Program-made: the position numbers and the translations under genes
The notes under the pieces: generated by a model
Database searches by the model: none
What the model saw: the letters and a program-made list of their open reading frames with translations, nothing else
What the model was told of the DNA's origin: nothing
Shown here: piece by piece, positions 26,170-35,374 of the stretch
How the letters are laid out: each line of letters opens with the position of its first letter
Position numbering within the stretch: position 1 is the stretch's first letter
Assembly: GCA_009691705.1 (NCBI GenBank)
Contig: SIAR01000002.1
Coordinates: forward strand, 1-64,000
Origin: Phycisphaerales bacterium
Lineage (GTDB): Bacteria > Planctomycetota > Phycisphaerae > Phycisphaerales > SM1A02
Direction of reading: 5' to 3'
DNA length: 64,000 nt

Positions 26170-28041
26170 CTAGCGGGGTACAGTATCGCGTCTTGGAGCG
26201 TTGGGATCAAGTTGCCTTGCCGAATTTGCTGGGGCTGGAACCGTGGGAGTCAATCCAGGAACGGCAGCACCGACAGACGCCGCCGCCTCTGCTTCTGGAT
26301 CCTTCTCATCTTCGATGAACTCTGGTCGATCGGTGCGCTCTGCTTCTGCGCCAGCCTTTGCGATCGCGGCGAGAATTCGATCTTGCTCAACTTTGAAAAT
26401 GCCCGGGATGTAGCCACCTTCCCAGAGTGCGTAGAGGGCTCCGATCACCTGGCTGTACGACATCGACATGCCAGGTGCGGGGTTCGCCGGATCCATCGAA
26501 TGTCCGAGGAAACGGGTCACTTCTGCGACATTTGGTCGAACGTCATCGACCAGCGGTTCTGCGCCTTCGTTGGGGCGGTAAAAGACCTCGAGCTCGTCCT
26601 TTCCCAGGTCGGCCTTGAACATGAGTCGACCACTCCACGTCCGAAGCGTCATTGGCATCTTGACCGCAAGTGCCTCGTCAAAGACCACCACCGTTGGTTC
26701 TCCAGACTGCTTCACATAGATCATCGGGATCGTGCTCGGCACGACATCGATGTGATATTTCTTGCCCACCGTTCGGCGCTGAATGATTGGATCCCCACGA
26801 CTGCGCAGTACCTCATACGCGGCGAGTCGAACATCGATGTCGCTGTCGTTGAGGATCGGCCGCAATCCAACGTCGATCGCTGGGTTGATGCTCATTCGGT
26901 CGAGCAATCGAATCGCCGGAACGCGCAGTTCGGCGCTTCCTGAGGTCGCAAGCGCCAAAAGATGCGGCACGACCAACGCATCATCGAGGTTCGCTCCAGC
27001 TTCGAGCGCAGCGAAGCGCGGTTGCTCTTCTGGATAGTCGTACAGCGGACGGATCGACGCCAGGCTCTTCTTTCCGAGCGCCTCCCAGCGCATCGCCGCC
27101 GCTTTCGCAGCGCCCGGGTTGTTCGTGACTGCCTTGGCAATTCCGGCAGCAGTCGCATCGATTGGGCCAACATTGACCGATGTATGGCGCAAGAGATCGA
27201 CAAAGTGATCGGAGCGGTTCTTCCACGATGGAGGAACGGAGACCTTGATGAGTTCACCAGACATTCCCTGGGCGGTCTCGCCCCGCTGCGTGGGCTCGCG
27301 CGGATAGTTCGAATTTATCGCGCTCGCGATCAATCGCGCCCGCGAGTGACTCGGCGTTGCCATCACAAGTTTGATTGGCAGTTCCTTCGTAGAGGTTCCG
27401 CCGTTCAGCACGCGTCCGCTTAGGCGATTGATCGTTGAACTGGTCGCTTGACTTCCATCCGAAAATGGATTGATCACAATCGGCCCCTTGGCTTGCGCGA
27501 GCATCTGCGCCTCCTTGCTTCCCACGAGCAGCACTCCAGGTCGCAAGTCGGTCGTCCACAGACTTCCCCCTTCAAGACTGGTCGTCGCTGTGCCGGGAGC
27601 GGCGTAGACCCGTATATCAAACTTCGTGCTGCGGGGAGCGCCTGCCGGAATCAGCGCTTCGACAATGACAATCGCCGAGTCTTCAGAACTCAACAGTTGT
27701 TCTGGTTGCCACGTGTGCCCTTGATTGTTTGGATCTCCCACTCCCCGCCGCGCCATCTCGCGCAGGATGTATTGGCGCACTTCTGCTGGCGCAGTCTTAC
27801 TTCCTGTTCCCTTGAGTCCTGTGACGAATCCGTAGCCGCGCACAACGACGGGCTGATAGCCCGTGACTACCGTTTCGCTCGCAACCGTTCCACGCATGAT
27901 CGGATCAACGTCGAGCGGAATGGGAGGCCGCGCTGCGCGCTTGGGGGCAAGAGTTGGATCAGCCTTCTCGATGTTCGAACAGCCCACGACGCACAGGGTC
28001 GCAAGTGCCGTGATGTTCATCCAGAGTCGAAGGTGTCGCAT
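26170..28041 (-). CDS. FlgI-like (P-ring domain) lipoprotein with repeat-rich C-terminal half
   Basis: 623-residue predicted lipoprotein: signal MRHLRLWMNITALATLCVVG then Cys21. Residues about 50-270 resemble the flagellar P-ring protein FlgI: VRGYGFVTGLKGTGS, then IVIVEALIPAGAPRSTKFDI, TTSLEGGSLWTTDLRPG and LAQAKGPIVI. The second half contains a HEAT-like region (about 350-430, SAELRVPAIRLLDR, DSDIDVRLAAYEVLRSRGD). No other flagellar gene is present, so a structural envelope role rather than a P-ring is inferred. The ATG at 28041 is chosen for the signal sequence; an upstream extension would read through the tRNA. smc follows 70 nt downstream. Confidence 0.8.
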   Translation of the reverse strand: MRHLRLWMNITALATLCVVGCSNIEKADPTLAPKRAARPPIPLDVDPIMRGTVASETVVTGYQPVVVRGYGFVTGLKGTGSKTAPAEVRQYILREMARRGVGDPNNQGHTWQPEQLLSSEDSAIVIVEALIPAGAPRSTKFDIRVYAAPGTATTSLEGGSLWTTDLRPGVLLVGSKEAQMLAQAKGPIVINPFSDGSQATSSTINRLSGRVLNGGTSTKELPIKLVMATPSHSRARLIASAINSNYPREPTQRGETAQGMSGELIKVSVPPSWKNRSDHFVDLLRHTSVNVGPIDATAAGIAKAVTNNPGAAKAAAMRWEALGKKSLASIRPLYDYPEEQPRFAALEAGANLDDALVVPHLLALATSGSAELRVPAIRLLDRMSINPAIDVGLRPILNDSDIDVRLAAYEVLRSRGDPIIQRRTVGKKYHIDVVPSTIPMIYVKQSGEPTVVVFDEALAVKMPMTLRTWSGRLMFKADLGKDELEVFYRPNEGAEPLVDDVRPNVAEVTRFLGHSMDPANPAPGMSMSYSQVIGALYALWEGGYIPGIFKVEQDRILAAIAKAGAEAERTDRPEFIEDEKDPEAEAAASVGAAVPGLTPTVPAPANSARQLDPNAPRRDTVPR

Positions 28042-28073
28042 GGGATTCTGAAGCCAAATCAAGTCGATCGAAA

Positions 28074-28147
28074 TGAGCGCTACAGGATTCGAACCTGTGA
28101 CACCTGCCATGTAAGGGCAGTGCTCTAGCCAGCTGAGCTAAGCGCCC
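28074..28147 (-). tRNA. tRNA-Val (anticodon TAC)
   Basis: A 74-nt cloverleaf. The acceptor stem GGGCGCT/AGCGCTC has one G-T pair, the anticodon stem is CTGCC/GGCAG with loop CTTACAT, and the T arm is ACAGG-TTCGAAT-CCTGT. The discriminator is A and CCA is not encoded. Confidence 0.96.
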
Positions 28148-28168
28148 GAAGGTTCAAGCATAGCGGCG

Positions 28169-31100
28169 TCAGCCGCGCGCGAAGAACGTTGTCACCCACT
28201 GTTGGGTGGGCCACGCGTAGTGGCGGAACTTTTCCTGCGTTCCAGACTCTTCGCTGTGAAGCAGCACTCTCTGCGCACCCAATCGGCTCGCGACGGGAGA
28301 ATCAATGAGCGTGCTCGAATCAGACGCGCTTACCTGAAAGAGCATGCGCCACTCGAACTCACGAATTGAGTTACGGTCGAAGCAGCGCGCGAGATTTGTC
28401 GCGCTATCGCAGGTCACCATGACGTGCATTCCCAGTGCAGGACCATCGCGGAGCAGCGCTGCCAACTGTCGATCGGCAGTCAGAGCGGCGTCAGTCGACG
28501 ACGAAACACTGTAGTCATCCTCGTTGCGCCGCAAGCCTCTAAAGCGATGAATCGCATGCACGAGCACGAGGCATGTGGCAGGTGAAATCGTCAAATCACT
28601 CTGCCTGCGAGCGAGTTCGGCGGTCGCGCGGGTGAGCAACCCTTCACAATCGCGCAGTCCACCCGCTTCGCCACCGAGTCGGAGCTGCGTGTGCAGCGCA
28701 GCAAGGTGTCCAAATGTTGGGTCATCGGGTGGTGTTCCGTCGAGCAAGAGCACCTGCGCCTGCCCAGGCTGAACTTGCGAGGCAAGCGAAACCATCGCTG
28801 CCGCTGCGATGGCGAGTGCCGCATCATCGCGTTGCCCAACGAGCATGATGTTGGTTCCAGTCTGCCGGCGCAGTGCAACCGAGGTCGGATCTTTGATCGA
28901 AATCGCGTCGCCAAACCAGAGCAGCGCGGGACCACTCAACGGCTGACCTGACGCGCGCGCGCGCGCTGCACGCATGGGCGCGTTCGCCTCAAGGTGCGCG
29001 GGAGCGTTGCCTTCAAACAGGATCAGTTCAGATCGCCGCTTGGGTGGATGATTCGCGCAGTGCGCCCGCACCCTGGCGAGCATGCGGTCGCGCTCATCAT
29101 CTGGAAGCCAGACGACTTGAAACGGATTGTTGCCTTCGACGAGCCCTCCCGCGTCGTTGTATATCGCCTCGCCGGGGCGCGAAAGCAGCCGAGCCGCGAC
29201 GTTGTCATCCGAAAGTATGAGTTGCGAGTCGGCCTCGTTGCATTGCAGCGCGATGCGAATCGCCATCTGTCCCATGGTCGTGCGGGCGATCGAATAGGCG
29301 CCGCCAAGAGTTTGCGAACCGAGGATGACGTGCATTCCAAAGGCGCGACCTTGTCGCACTAGACGATCAAGTAGGAGCGCCGACTCTTCGGAAATCTTGT
29401 CATCCTCTGTAAACAGTTCTTGAAACTCATCCACAATGAGCAGTGAGCGTGGAATGATTTCTTGGGCGTGCAGGCGCCGATATCCGGTGAGATCCTGCAC
29501 CGACTTCTCACGAAAGATCTCGCCGCGGCGGCGCAGTTCGGCGTCAAGCCCGCGCAACACCGAGAGTCCAAACTCGCGGTCGCTCTCGACCGCAACCGCC
29601 CGCGCGTGGGGAAGTGCGTTGGTCGCATAGGTTCGAAACTCGACGCCCTTTTTGAAATCGATAAGCCACAACTCAGCCTCGTCTGGGCTGTAGCGCAGCG
29701 CAAGATTTGTGATCAGGGCGTGAAAGAGCGTCGACTTTCCAGACCCCGTCTTTCCGGCGATCAGCGCGTGTTGGCTCGTGCCAATCCCCAGTGTGATCTG
29801 TTGCAGTCGGCTGGCGCCAGATCGTCCAAGCGCAACAGAAATAGTCTGCGCCGCTGACTCACTCCAGATCGCATCGTCCCGCGGAGCAATCGCCGAGAAG
29901 GGCACTTCAACCCGTTTGGCCTTCTTGGCGGTGCGGGCAATTCGCCGCAAGAGTTCCATCGTCTGATCATTGGATGGCAACTGCTCGGTTGTGAACTCGA
30001 ACTTATCCATTGGTTCGTGATCGACTGCGTATCGGCCATCCCGCCATTGCATGCAGAGAGATCTATCTCGAATGTCTTGCAGGTCAAGGCCCGCCGGCAC
30101 CGCCTGTCGGGTATCACGAAGCAGGATCGTGAAGACTCCACAGCGCGCACCGCTGTTGACGATGCTTGCTAGCCGCCGCGCCGCAATCTCCGAGACATTC
30201 GCTGGGAAGTCACAAAACACAAGAAAGCGGTAGGGCTCAGCAATCTCGCCAGCCTGCCGGTTGTACTCATCAAGGTTTGCAAACTCATTTCGCAGAAACT
30301 TCTGGATCACCGTTTCCATGTGGTCGCAGAGATCTGTCAGCCGCTGTTCGATGTGTCTGCCATCGGTCCAAATGCGCTCGCCAATCAGATGTTCTGCCTC
30401 ATCGGCGAGGTGCATGAATGCAGCGAACCCTTCCCCAAGCCCAACCGGATCGATGATCGTGAATCGCGCTGACCCTGGGGGAAGCGCGGTAAGTATGCGA
30501 AGCATTGCCTCTTGCAGCAACGCGATTCCCGCGGGACGCCCCTCATTTGCGCACTCGATCAACAATGAGGCATGGGACGGCAACGAAAGAACAACAGGAA
30601 GCAGCAGTTCTTTGGGTGTGCCCGCAGGCCACGCCAGCATGGGTTCGTTTGAAACTGCCCCAGCAATGCTCTCGAGGCGAACCCGCAGCGACCCCAGCTT
30701 CGCAGCACCTGTGGCAGCCGTGACCCCGTCGAACGTCTCCCACTTAGAGTTCTTCCAAGGGGCAAAGAGTGACGCGTCGAGTTGCGAAATGGCAGCGATA
30801 TCGGCCACGGTGTGGTCACGCGCCGCGATCCAACGCGAAACGATCAAGGCGCGCTCGCACCCATCGCTGGCGAGAATCGCGCTCATGCGCGTTTGATGAC
30901 GCGCTGCTTCTGCGCTGAGTTGTTGGTCGCTTGCGGCGTGCAAGAGACTGTTGGCTTCTGCACAGGCGCGCTCTGCAGTGGTGATCGCGGCAGTGTGCTG
31001 CGCGATCGAGTTTCGCCGCAGCGTCGCGGCATTCTCGCTGATCAAATTCTGCTGTCTCAGATGCCGCGCGTCGAGTTCTAGGCTGGCAGGTCGCACGCGG

Positions 31101-32074
31101 TTTCTCGCTGCAGCGCGCGCAGTTCGATGCTGTTCAAGAATCACCTTCTCAAGTTCGGTGCGGCGGCGCATGCCATTTTTAAGACTCTCACGCGCGGCTG
31201 TTGCGGCGATCACTTCGACAGCGCTGAGGTCGCCTGCGATGCGCCGCAATCGCCCGCCCGCCCAGAGATAGAGCATCGCCTGAGCGGCGAGCCCAAGACC
31301 AAGTCCGATCACTGCACCAACTGGCACCGATGCGTCTGTCCAGCGATTGCATAGCAGTGCGATCGCGCCGCCAATGGCTCCCCACGCCACGACGGCGCAG
31401 ATATGCACCACGATCAAACGCAGAATGCGCGCGCGTGTCTCGCCGCGCAGTTGCGCTACGACCTGCGCCGCACTCTGCGCCTGCGCTGCAAGAACTTCGG
31501 CCGCCGGTTGTTCACGCGGCGAGGGCGCAATCTCATCGACAACTGGACGGCTCACATGGGCGCGTTTGAGAATCGACTCGACGGCCTCAACCTGCTCAGC
31601 AACCGTCACAAGCAACCGGTCGGTGGCCGCGCGAAGTTCTTCAAACTCAACCATCGCACGGGGTTCTTGCGATTCAAACATCGTGTCGGCGGTCCACTCA
31701 TCTTCCTCTGCCGTCTGTTCGATCAATTCGAGTTTGTTTAGGTGTTCCCGTTGTTCGGTCTTGCGAGCTTCGGCGAGGCTCGTGTCAATGCGCGCAATCT
31801 GGCGGGCGAGCCGCTCATCGGACTCTGTTCGCACCAGTTGCAGCGCAGTCAGTGCGGCAGTCTGTGCCTGTTTGTTCTGGTTGGTGATCGAGCCTTGGTT
31901 GGTCGTGTGCAATTGTCGCTCGCCACTCGCAGCTGCAGCCGTGACGCGCTCAAGAAGTTCCTGAGCTGCCAGCCGATCGGCGGGAGCACAGAGCAATGTC
32001 TGCATCACGCGCAGCGTCAGCGCTCGAAGGTCCTGCCCGAGCAGGGGCTGCGTTGCGTCAATCGAGCGGATCAT
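28169..32074 (-). CDS. EccC/EssC-like FtsK-SpoIIIE ATPase of a type VII-like system
   Basis: 1301-residue membrane ATPase. A helical coiled-coil N-terminus (1-210) is followed by two membrane helices (about 216-242 and 250-273) and a second coiled-coil stretch (280-400). Three FtsK-like domains come next. Domain 1 (about 495-660) has no Walker A. Domain 2 is intact: IAGKTGSGKSTLFHAL (Lys780), Walker B RSLLIVDEFQELF (Asp882-Glu883) and ILGSQTLGG. Domain 3 (about 1048-1290) has a decayed P-loop, IMLVGQRDDAAL. Two TMs before three tandem ATPase domains is the arrangement of EccC/EssC, the motor of type VII secretion, though the FHA domains of EssC are absent. A WXG100-sized gene lies in the same operon. 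FtsK-type DNA translocation is the alternative; no gamma domain is seen. Confidence 0.85.
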   Translation of the reverse strand: MIRSIDATQPLLGQDLRALTLRVMQTLLCAPADRLAAQELLERVTAAAASGERQLHTTNQGSITNQNKQAQTAALTALQLVRTESDERLARQIARIDTSLAEARKTEQREHLNKLELIEQTAEEDEWTADTMFESQEPRAMVEFEELRAATDRLLVTVAEQVEAVESILKRAHVSRPVVDEIAPSPREQPAAEVLAAQAQSAAQVVAQLRGETRARILRLIVVHICAVVAWGAIGGAIALLCNRWTDASVPVGAVIGLGLGLAAQAMLYLWAGGRLRRIAGDLSAVEVIAATAARESLKNGMRRRTELEKVILEQHRTARAAARNRVRPASLELDARHLRQQNLISENAATLRRNSIAQHTAAITTAERACAEANSLLHAASDQQLSAEAARHQTRMSAILASDGCERALIVSRWIAARDHTVADIAAISQLDASLFAPWKNSKWETFDGVTAATGAAKLGSLRVRLESIAGAVSNEPMLAWPAGTPKELLLPVVLSLPSHASLLIECANEGRPAGIALLQEAMLRILTALPPGSARFTIIDPVGLGEGFAAFMHLADEAEHLIGERIWTDGRHIEQRLTDLCDHMETVIQKFLRNEFANLDEYNRQAGEIAEPYRFLVFCDFPANVSEIAARRLASIVNSGARCGVFTILLRDTRQAVPAGLDLQDIRDRSLCMQWRDGRYAVDHEPMDKFEFTTEQLPSNDQTMELLRRIARTAKKAKRVEVPFSAIAPRDDAIWSESAAQTISVALGRSGASRLQQITLGIGTSQHALIAGKTGSGKSTLFHALITNLALRYSPDEAELWLIDFKKGVEFRTYATNALPHARAVAVESDREFGLSVLRGLDAELRRRGEIFREKSVQDLTGYRRLHAQEIIPRSLLIVDEFQELFTEDDKISEESALLLDRLVRQGRAFGMHVILGSQTLGGAYSIARTTMGQMAIRIALQCNEADSQLILSDDNVAARLLSRPGEAIYNDAGGLVEGNNPFQVVWLPDDERDRMLARVRAHCANHPPKRRSELILFEGNAPAHLEANAPMRAARARASGQPLSGPALLWFGDAISIKDPTSVALRRQTGTNIMLVGQRDDAALAIAAAAMVSLASQVQPGQAQVLLLDGTPPDDPTFGHLAALHTQLRLGGEAGGLRDCEGLLTRATAELARRQSDLTISPATCLVLVHAIHRFRGLRRNEDDYSVSSSTDAALTADRQLAALLRDGPALGMHVMVTCDSATNLARCFDRNSIREFEWRMLFQVSASDSSTLIDSPVASRLGAQRVLLHSEESGTQEKFRHYAWPTQQWVTTFFARG

Positions 32075-32107
32075 TGCCGAAGTGTATGAAGTCGATGCGA
32101 TCCCACC

Positions 32108-32332
32108 TCAACACTCATTGGCCCCGCACTCGTGGCGCGCTCGTGCGATCGCCTCACCAATCTGCTCGAGGGCAAGAATGGCCATGCGCACTGCGTCATC
32201 CGCACTGTCAACTGCATCGCGTTGCATCGTCTCACTCGCTGAGTCGCGCCACTCGCTCTTGAGTCCGTTCCATTGCTCATGCATCGTGCGCAAGGTCTCT
32301 TTCAACTTCGCTTTGCTGCTTGCGTCGCTCAT
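32108..32332 (-). CDS. Small helical protein with a WRD turn, type VII-like cassette
   Basis: 74 residues, predicted all-helical and soluble, with no signal peptide. Trp21 and Trp28 flank a possible turn; KSEWRDSASE resembles QTWRDQEQQK in the WXG100-like protein two genes upstream. The C-terminal helix has two cysteines near the end (Cys69, Cys74). The ATG overlaps the preceding stop as ATGA, and the ATPase gene starts 33 nt later. It could be a second substrate or chaperone of the WXG100 type. No family is recognised. Confidence 0.7.
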   Translation of the reverse strand: MSDASSKAKLKETLRTMHEQWNGLKSEWRDSASETMQRDAVDSADDAVRMAILALEQIGEAIARARHECGANEC

Positions 32333-32964
32333 GGTTGGGGCGGTGCTTTCGTTGGTTCAACGGCTGGGGTGGTCGACTCCTGTGTGCTACGTCGCATCGA
32401 ACCTGCGCCATCCGCTTCCGCACCAAGCTCGCTCGTCTCTCGCCCAAATGTCTCGATGCCATCTGGATCGCTGCGCTTGACCGTCGTTGCGAGATAGCCA
32501 TCGATCGATTGTGCCATCCTGTTCAGTGCTGCCGTTGCCGTTGGTACTACTTGATCGACATAATGCGAAAGTGGATTCATTCCCGCCCGAAACTGCGCGA
32601 GCAGCCGTTGGTACTCACCTCGCCAACGCTTCAGGTTGCGCAAGAAGGCCTCAGCCTGCTGCACTGCCAATTCTGAGCGGGCGACCGCCCGTTTCTCATC
32701 CACAACGGAAGGTGGTCTGCCATCTGCAGTCATCTGAATCTGCTTGCGAAAGAGTGCCGCCTTATCAATGTTCAGTTTCTCTGTTCGAAGTCTGCGCTGC
32801 CTCTCCCAGTGCGCCTGCCCCTCGTTGTCGAGCCACATTCCAAATCGCTCGGCATCGGACTGTGCCTCTTCGATTGCTGTCGCAAACGACCGACCGGCTT
32901 TGACGAGGATCGCCTTCGCCGCCATCAGCGTTCTTGCATCACGAAGATTTGCACCGGCGTCCAT
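32329..32964 (-). CDS. Coiled-coil protein of the type VII-like cassette
   Basis: 211 residues, not recognised. Residues 1-160 are strongly helical and charged (ATAIEEAQSDAERFG, HWERQRRLRTEKLNIDKAAL, LAVQQAEAFLRNLKRWRGEY). The last 50 residues are disordered and Pro/Thr-rich. No signal peptide and no membrane segment are seen. The length and helical content would suit an ESX secretion substrate or chaperone (LXG/PPE-like in size only). It starts 28 nt after the WXG100-like gene and overlaps the next gene by 4 nt, so co-expression is nearly certain. Confidence 0.75.
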   Translation of the reverse strand: MDAGANLRDARTLMAAKAILVKAGRSFATAIEEAQSDAERFGMWLDNEGQAHWERQRRLRTEKLNIDKAALFRKQIQMTADGRPPSVVDEKRAVARSELAVQQAEAFLRNLKRWRGEYQRLLAQFRAGMNPLSHYVDQVVPTATAALNRMAQSIDGYLATTVKRSDPDGIETFGRETSELGAEADGAGSMRRSTQESTTPAVEPTKAPPQP

Positions 32965-32992
32965 CGGCTGATTTCATCGACTCTCGTCGCGA

Positions 32993-33265
32993 CTACCGCT
33001 GTTGCAAGTACTCGTCGATTCGGTCGGCTTTGCGCAAGAGAAACGGAATGTGCTCTTCGCTGGCCTTCATGAGCCGCTGAAGAACCTTGAGCGTTTGATC
33101 GAACTCTTCGGCGAACTTCTGTTGCTCTTGATCGCGCCACGTCTGAGAGAGGGTGTTCATGCGACCGCCAATGGTCGAGATACCCGCCTGCAGCTCTTGA
33201 TTGAACTTGCGCAAGTCGCCAGCAAATCGTCGCAGTTCATTGGGATCAACAACGGCCTTCGCCAT
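32993..33265 (-). CDS. WXG100-like small helical protein
   Basis: 90 residues, the size of ESAT-6/WXG100 proteins. Two amphipathic helices (about 8-40 and 45-88) are separated by Trp43 in LSQTWRDQEQQKF, with Asp in place of the Gly of WxG. Family-like features include FAGDLRKFNQELQAGIS and the terminal KADRIDEYLQ. A YxxxD/E export tail is not present. ATG at 33265 has no Shine-Dalgarno sequence but TACACT stands 6 nt upstream. It is the first gene of the four-gene cassette and lies 113 nt after rpoD. It is a candidate secreted dimer or hairpin substrate of the ATPase at 28169. Confidence 0.8.
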   Translation of the reverse strand: MAKAVVDPNELRRFAGDLRKFNQELQAGISTIGGRMNTLSQTWRDQEQQKFAEEFDQTLKVLQRLMKASEEHIPFLLRKADRIDEYLQQR

Positions 33266-33271
33266 GACCAA

Positions 33272-33277
33272 AGTGTA
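33272..33277 (-). promoter_or_regulatory. Putative -10 element of the type VII-like cassette (leaderless geometry)
   Basis: TACACT on the minus strand ends 6 nt before the ATG at 33265. No ribosome-binding site is visible and no convincing -35 was found, so a separate promoter from rpoD is only suggested. Confidence 0.35.
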
Positions 33278-33378
33278 GCGGTCGCCTGAAGGCGGACGGT
33301 AGGAGGGACTTCGCGCGCTTTCGCGCCTCGAACTACATCTGCACCGTCACGCCTTAGTGACAAAGTTTCGCGATCGAA

Positions 33379-35298
33379 TCACTCCATGACAGTTGGGACT
33401 TCAGATTCGCTGCCATCCTCGCTCTGCATGAAACTCGTGAGTCGTTGACGACGCACTGGATGCTGCAGTTTGCGAAGCGCCTTGCTCTCAACCTGGCGTA
33501 CGCGCTCGCGGGTGACCTTGAAAATGCGTCCGACCTCTTCGAGGGTGTAGGTGTATCCGTCGCCGATGCCATAACGCAGTTTCAGAATCTCGCGTTCACG
33601 GTATGTGAGCGTTTTGAGCACGTCGTTGATGCGCGTACGCAACATTTCACTTCCAGCAGAGATGCTCGGAGGCTCTTGCCGCTCGTCTTCGATGAAGTCT
33701 CCGAAGTGCGAGTCTTCGCTCTCGCCGACTGGTCGGTCGAGCGAAATTGGATGGCGTGAGATCTTGAGCACACGCTTGACCTCTTCAACTGGCATCTTGG
33801 CCTTCGCTGCAATCTCGTCATGATTTGGTTCATGGCCGAGCTCTTGCAAGAGATGCTTCTGAATGTTGCGCAGTTTCGACATCGTTTCGATCATGTGCAC
33901 CGGCACCCGAATCGTTCGCGCGTGATCGGCAATGGCACGCGTGATCGCTTGTCGAATCCACCATGTGGCATAGGTTGAAAACTTGTAGCCACGCTTGTAT
34001 TCGTACTTATCAACTGCCCGCATGAGCCCCGTGTTTCCCTCCTGAATGATGTCGAGGAAGGGAAGCCCACGATTGCGATACTTCTTTGCGATCGAGACCA
34101 CAAGTCGCAAGTTCCCTCCCGATAGGGCGCGCTTTGCCAATTCGTGTTCAACGAAAATGGACGAGATCGAACGAACGCGTAGTGCGAGATCTGCTGGGTC
34201 TTCAAGAACGAGATTGCGCAGTCCATCCAACTCTTCGCGCATCACGTTGACGTCCTCGGCGTCGTAGCGCTCTGGGTTCTTTTCGGCACGCTCGATGAGC
34301 GTCAGCAACTCAACACACTTGCGATTGACTGAACTCAACTTGCGCATGAGCGGCTGGATGCGACCGGTGCGCAAACAACACTCTTCGAGCAGGGTCGCGA
34401 TCCGCCGACGGTTCGCCCAGAGTTTCTGACGCAATGACTCAACGCGTTCTGGGGTGAGACCGCCGCCGTCGAGTTGCGCCCAGATCTCGTTGTTCTGATC
34501 GAGTTTTGTGCGCACGGTTGCGAGGTTGTATGGAATGCGCGATGCGATGCGGTCCTTTGCATTCGACTCAGCGGTGGAGATTCGCATCGTGCGGTCGAAC
34601 GGCAACGTGCCTTCATGTACTTGCTGCAGAATCTCGACTGCTTGCCGGGCGCAGTAGTCGCTCTCGAGCACCATTCGGCGAAAGATGTACCGACTCATTT
34701 CGATCTTCTTGGCCAGTCGAATCTCCTCTTCGCGGGTCAAGAGGGGAATCGATCCCATCTGGGTGAGGTACATGCGAATTGGATCGTCGATGCGGATCGG
34801 GGTCGGTTCGGCGATGGCGAGTTCGAGTGAACTCTGCACATCATCATCGAGTCCATCATCATCAAATGGTGATGGATCAGCACCTTTGGCACCACCCGAA
34901 TCTTGTTGGTGCAGCTTGGTACGGGCAGCGGCAACAGCGGCCGCGGCGGCTCCCACTAGGGGACGGCGAACGGCTGGAACGGCTGCAGCAGTTGCTGCCG
35001 AGTCGCTGCTGTGGGCGTGGCCGCGCTTTGGCTTCTTATCGGTGTCACGCAGGAAGCGAAGGTCGGTCTGCAACTGGGCGGGGAATGCGCGATGGTGGGC
35101 CGTGCGCATCTCGTTCTCATCGATCAGTGCGATCTTGAGTTGTGAGAGCAGCACCAGCAACTCGTCGAGCGGATATGGATCGACGAAGTCGTCGGGCAGG
35201 CAGGTGTTCAATTCTTCGTAACTGATCCACCCACGCTTTCGGCCAGCGTGAACGAGGGAACGAAGTACAGGATGCAACTCTTGAAGTAGAAGGCTCAC
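33379..35298 (-). CDS. rpoD: Primary sigma factor RpoD (sigma-70)
   Basis: 639-residue housekeeping sigma factor. Region 1.1-like helices at 25-60 are followed by a low-complexity Ala stretch (about 100-135). Region 1.2 reads [20 protein letters not shown]. Region 2 has [39 protein letters not shown] and [20 protein letters not shown]. Region 4 ends [23 protein letters not shown] at 35298 is preceded by AAGGAG at a spacing of 8 nt, which decides the start. It lies 76 nt after dnaG, the classical macromolecular-synthesis pairing. The stop is near 33379 and the type VII-like cassette follows. Confidence 0.97.
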   Translation of the reverse strand: MSLLLQELHPVLRSLVHAGRKRGWISYEELNTCLPDDFVDPYPLDELLVLLSQLKIALIDENEMRTAHHRAFPAQLQTDLRFLRDTDKKPKRGHAHSSDSAATAAAVPAVRRPLVGAAAAAVAAARTKLHQQDSGGAKGADPSPFDDDGLDDDVQSSLELAIAEPTPIRIDDPIRMYLTQMGSIPLLTREEEIRLAKKIEMSRYIFRRMVLESDYCARQAVEILQQVHEGTLPFDRTMRISTAESNAKDRIASRIPYNLATVRTKLDQNNEIWAQLDGGGLTPERVESLRQKLWANRRRIATLLEECCLRTGRIQPLMRKLSSVNRKCVELLTLIERAEKNPERYDAEDVNVMREELDGLRNLVLEDPADLALRVRSISSIFVEHELAKRALSGGNLRLVVSIAKKYRNRGLPFLDIIQEGNTGLMRAVDKYEYKRGYKFSTYATWWIRQAITRAIADHARTIRVPVHMIETMSKLRNIQKHLLQELGHEPNHDEIAAKAKMPVEEVKRVLKISRHPISLDRPVGESEDSHFGDFIEDERQEPPSISAGSEMLRTRINDVLKTLTYREREILKLRYGIGDGYTYTLEEVGRIFKVTRERVRQVESKALRKLQHPVRRQRLTSFMQSEDGSESEVPTVME

Positions 35299-35374
35299 AG
35301 TCAATACTCCTTGGTCGGTATTTCCCGACCGGTATTGGGGGTGAAAGAACACGAACTCAAACTCAAATGCACCA

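Noticed and set aside
26170-28041. Part of a flagellar gene cluster
   Set aside because: No other flagellar gene occurs within the window and the protein carries a lipobox and a HEAT-like half.
28169-32074. DNA translocase FtsK
   Set aside because: Only two membrane segments, three tandem ATPase-like domains and no gamma domain; WXG100-type gene in the operon points to a type VII motor.
33346-33361. GTCAC/GTGAC hairpin after rpoD as a terminator
   Set aside because: Only 5 bp, no T-run, too weak to claim.
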